From positions 1 through 8,328 of the forward strand of contig CAJCJE010000297.1 of the NCBI GenBank assembly GCA_903970565.1: a stretch of 8,328 nucleotides of DNA, read 5' to 3'. The notes beneath the pieces were generated by a model that searched no databases, was not told the origin of the DNA, and saw nothing but the letters and a program-made list of their open reading frames with translations. Source of the stretch: Candidatus Melainabacteria bacterium (GTDB lineage Bacteria; Actinomycetota; Actinomycetes; Mycobacteriales; Pseudonocardiaceae). The translations under genes were made by a program, and so were the position numbers. Positions 6,455 through 8,328 of this stretch are shown piece by piece; positions within the stretch are counted from its first letter, which is position 1; every line of letters begins with the position of its first letter.

Positions 6455-7195
6455 TCAATGGGTCGCCACCCCGATCAGCGCCCCCACCCCATAGGTCGCC
6501 GCCGTCGCGACGGCACCGAAGAACAGCTGGCGGAGTCCGTTGAGCCACCAGGTCCTGGGGCTGAACCTGGCGACGACCGCGCCGGCGACGAACAGCCCGA
6601 TCGCGCCGGCTGCCAGGCCACCCCAGAGCACCTCGAAACCGAGCAGGAAGGGCAGCAGCGGGATGATGGCGCCGATCGAGAAGCAGATGAACGAGGACAC
6701 CGCGGCAACGGCCGGCGACGGCTGCTCGTCCGGGTTGACACCCAACTCCTGGGTCAGGTGCACCCGCAGCGCGAGTTCGGGACTCGCATGCACCTCCTCG
6801 GCGACCAGTTCGGCGGTTTCCTGGCTCAGCCCCATCTCCCGGTACATCTCGATCAGCTCGGCCTGCTCGGCCTCGGGGTTGCTGGCCAGTTCGGCGCGTT
6901 CGGCCGCGGCCTCAACGTCGATGGCACTGTTCTGGGTGCCGACGGAGGTGTACTCGCCGAGTGCCATCGAGAAGGCACCGGCCACCAGACCGGCGATGCC
7001 GGACAACACGATGACCCGGCTACCGGCCCCGGCACCGCCGACCCCGGCCACCAACGCGATATTGGTCACCAAGCCGTCCATCGCGCCGAAGACGGCCGGG
7101 CGCAGCCACCCTCCCGAGACATCGGCGTGCGTGTGGCCGATTTCGGCGGGTCCTACCTTTTCCACGTTGGTCACCGATTGAGAATAATTGTCCAT
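6455..7195 (-). CDS. VIT/CCC1-family iron/manganese transporter
   Basis: This is a 246-residue membrane protein of the VIT1/CCC1 family, which exports or sequesters Fe2+ or Mn2+, usually by proton exchange. It has five likely membrane helices: 33-54, 61-82, 164-186, 187-210 and 221-243. The first carries FGAMDGLVTNIALVAGVGGA and the second AGAFSMALGEYTSVGTQ. Between helices 2 and 3 is a Glu-rich cytoplasmic helical region (about 89-155). Residues equivalent to the metal ligands described in plant VIT1, as I recall them, are all present with one constant offset: Asp40, Met77, Glu99, Glu102, Glu110, Glu113 and Glu150. ATG at 7195 (MDNYSQSVTNVEK) was chosen because the longer frame to 7288 adds a Cys/Trp-rich segment atypical of the family. 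The ribosome binding site is weak, and a hairpin lies just upstream. Annotated relatives are often called VIT family protein; whether the metal is Fe or Mn cannot be told. Confidence 0.93.
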   Translation of the reverse strand: MDNYSQSVTNVEKVGPAEIGHTHADVSGGWLRPAVFGAMDGLVTNIALVAGVGGAGAGSRVIVLSGIAGLVAGAFSMALGEYTSVGTQNSAIDVEAAAERAELASNPEAEQAELIEMYREMGLSQETAELVAEEVHASPELALRVHLTQELGVNPDEQPSPAVAAVSSFICFSIGAIIPLLPFLLGFEVLWGGLAAGAIGLFVAGAVVARFSPRTWWLNGLRQLFFGAVATAATYGVGALIGVATH

Positions 7196-7215
7196 GATGG
7201 ACTGAGGACAGCCTT

Positions 7216-7233
7216 GGCAAGCGCAGCCTTGCC
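7216..7233 (-). promoter_or_regulatory. Leader hairpin upstream of the VIT transporter
   Basis: The arms GGCAAG (7216-7221) and CTTGCC (7228-7233) form a 6-bp stem with a 6-nt loop, 21-38 bases upstream of the transporter ATG. It is interleaved with a direct repeat, CAGCCTTG, at 7209-7216 and 7224-7231 (15-bp period). It could be a regulator-binding site or an RNA structure controlling a start that lacks a good ribosome binding site. The structure is seen; the role is speculative. Confidence 0.3.
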
Positions 7234-7332
7234 TGTACCACAGCACTGTCCGACCACCCACGATGAGCGAGAAACCGCCCGGCCACAATGGCTGCTGCCA
7301 GGGCTGACGTGACTCGGAGGCGTTGGCGTTTC

Positions 7333-7351
7333 TCAGGGTAGCCTCAGGTAC
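7333..7351. promoter_or_regulatory. Weak IdeR/DtxR iron-box-like sequence
   Basis: The 19 bases matching TCAGGGTAGCCTCAGGTAC agree at 13 positions with the actinobacterial iron-regulator consensus TTAGGTTAGSCTAACCTAA. The left half is good and the right half poor. The site lies in the divergent region about 140 bp upstream of both the metal transporter and the DsbA-like gene. Iron or manganese control of a VIT transporter would make sense, but the match is marginal and could be chance. The adjacent perfect 8-bp palindrome AGGTACCT (7346-7353) overlaps it. Confidence 0.22.
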
Positions 7352-7375
7352 CTTCGGTAAGATAGATCACTTGGT

Positions 7376-7495
7376 ATGACCTCTTTCTTTGGGCGCGCTT
7401 CGATCATCGGTAACGCTGAGGATGAGCAAGACTGCCGCGCACGGGAGAGCGGTCCCGACAACGGGCCGGCGCCGTCGGCCGTAGGGAGAAGATGA
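7376..7495 (+). CDS. Possible short upstream ORF (39 codons) leading into the DsbA-like gene
   Basis: An ATG at 7376 opens a frame beginning MTSFFGRASIIGNAEDEQDC and ending in PSAVGRR, with TGA at 7493-7495. That stop overlaps an ATG at 7492 as ATGA and is two bases short of the alternative GTG at 7498, an arrangement compatible with coupled translation of the oxidoreductase. Roughly two thirds of its codons end in G or C, below the neighbouring genes. It has no ribosome binding site, but a TAAGAT at 7358-7363 could be a -10 element giving a very short leader. No family is recognised. It may simply be untranslated leader. Confidence 0.2.
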   Translation: MTSFFGRASIIGNAEDEQDCRARESGPDNGPAPSAVGRR

Positions 7496-7497
7496 CG

Positions 7498-8328
7498 GTG
7501 GGCGGCGCCCAGCGCAAGAATCGCAGACTGAAGCAGGACCAGACCGCCAAGGCCGCCGCAGCGGTAGCGGCAGCGCGGGGGACGCGCACGGACTCGACCA
7601 AGATCATCATTGGGGTCATCGTCGTCATCCTGGTGGCCGCCGGCGTGGTCGGTGGCGTGCTCTACAGCCAGCACCAGAAGACCGTCAGCGCCCAGACCGT
7701 CATCCCGGCACTGACCGTGAAAGGCTCGTCGAGCTATCCGCAGGTCCTGGACAAGGCCAACGCGACGATGCTCGTCGGCAAGCCGACGGCGAAGGTCACC
7801 CTCGACGCATACGAGGACTTCGAGTGCCCGATCTGCGGCGAGTTCGAGGCGTCGAACTTCAGCGACATCGAGAAGCAGCTCGAGGCCGGCAACATCCAGA
7901 TCCGTTATCACATGCTCAACCTGCTGGACAACAGCTCGGTCCCGGCCGGCTACTCCTCCCTTGCCGCCAACACCGCGCTGGCCGTGGCAACCATCGCGCC
8001 CGAGAAGTTCATGGACATGCACTACAGCCTGTACCAGAAGCAGCCCCAGGAAGGTAAGGCCGGCTGGACCCAAGCCCAGCTGACCAGCCTGGCCAACCGA
8101 CTCGGAGTCAGCGGTGCCGAGTTCGACAACCTGATCAACAACGGCACCTACAAGGCCCAGGTCAACAAGAACATGCTCGCCGCCGAAAGCAACCAGTCGC
8201 TGTTCCAGACCGACTCCGACGGCACCAAGGGCTTCGGCACGCCGACCATCGTGTACAACGGCCAGCCGGTCAACTACCAGACCACCGGATGGCTGGAGAC
8301 GATCATCAACAGCGCCAAGGCCAAGGCC
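7498..8328 (+). CDS. Membrane-anchored DsbA-like thioredoxin-fold protein (runs off right edge)
   Basis: This is a thiol oxidoreductase with a DsbA/thioredoxin_4-type domain, anchored in the membrane with its catalytic part outside. 277 residues are visible without a stop, so the C-terminus is missing. A basic, Ala/Gln/Lys-rich cytoplasmic N-terminus (GGAQRKNRRLKQDQ) precedes one membrane helix at about 35-56 (IIIGVIVVILVAAGVVGG). The redox motif C-P-I-C sits in YEDFECPICGEF (Cys110 and Cys113), with the cis-proline loop FGTPTIVYNG (Pro249). Relatives form or shuffle disulfides in exported proteins, or are paired with VKOR. GTG 7498 was preferred because GGGAG lies nine bases upstream and actinobacterial relatives commonly begin MGGA. 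ATG at 7492 would add two residues but is only three bases from GGGAG. It is divergent from the VIT gene, so the two may share control elements. A VKOR or similar partner could lie to the right. Confidence 0.93.
   Translation, partial: MGGAQRKNRRLKQDQTAKAAAAVAAARGTRTDSTKIIIGVIVVILVAAGVVGGVLYSQHQKTVSAQTVIPALTVKGSSSYPQVLDKANATMLVGKPTAKVTLDAYEDFECPICGEFEASNFSDIEKQLEAGNIQIRYHMLNLLDNSSVPAGYSSLAANTALAVATIAPEKFMDMHYSLYQKQPQEGKAGWTQAQLTSLANRLGVSGAEFDNLINNGTYKAQVNKNMLAAESNQSLFQTDSDGTKGFGTPTIVYNGQPVNYQTTGWLETIINSAKAKA

Larger units (their letters stand above)
7196..7497. other. Divergent intergenic region between the VIT and DsbA-like genes
   Basis: About 300 bp must contain both promoters. It holds the leader hairpin at 7216-7233, the iron-box-like site at 7333-7351, a TAAGAT (7358-7363) as a possible plus-strand -10 without a convincing -35, and the possible 39-codon ORF. 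On the plus strand, GGGAG at 7484-7488 is the ribosome binding site of the DsbA-like gene. Nothing resembles a riboswitch or RNA gene by eye. Confidence 0.6.

Noticed and set aside
7333..8073. A 246-codon minus-strand frame opposite the DsbA-like gene
   Set aside because: The plus strand carries the CPIC motif, membrane helix and cis-proline loop in one frame; the antisense product has no family signature.

Overview
The window looks like chromosome from a high-GC actinomycete, most probably a Pseudonocardiaceae-type organism (inferred from gene content and codon bias, not proven). Every confident gene has strongly G/C-biased third positions. The centre is a complete four-gene conservon, an arrangement typical of streptomycetes and their relatives. 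No RNA gene, transposon or CRISPR array was seen.

Layout from left to right. Positions 1-492 (minus strand) hold the start of a urease operon: ureB, cut by the window edge, and complete ureA, joined by a GTGA overlap. A perfect 11-bp stem-loop at 687-720 separates it from the next operon. Positions 721 to about 5084 (minus) are the conservon, in transcription order: a membrane sensor histidine kinase with a NIT-type extracellular domain (CvnA-like), a Roadblock/LC7 protein (CvnB-like), a DUF742 protein (CvnC-like) and a small Ras-like GTPase (CvnD-like). The genes overlap by a few bases each, so the four products are probably made as a set and act together at the membrane. The kinase carries a long disordered C-terminal tail containing about 21 degenerate pentapeptide repeats, encoded by a 15-bp tandem repeat; this is the most unusual feature in the window.

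Positions about 5085-5747 are gene-free, visibly less GC-rich, and must contain the conservon promoter and leader. They include a small stem followed by seven T on the minus strand. Positions 5748-6287 (minus) encode a DUF2127 membrane protein and 6455-7195 (minus) a VIT/CCC1-family iron/manganese transporter. The 167 bp between these two genes hold four strong inverted repeats.

A divergent intergenic region (7196-7497) separates the transporter from a plus-strand, membrane-anchored DsbA-like thiol oxidoreductase that runs off the right edge. This region holds a leader hairpin, a weak match to an iron-regulator (IdeR/DtxR) box, and a possible 39-codon upstream ORF ending at the oxidoreductase start. 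Functionally the window is a mosaic of nitrogen metabolism (urease), membrane signalling (conservon), metal handling (VIT) and extracytoplasmic thiol chemistry (DsbA-like), with no sign that they form one pathway.
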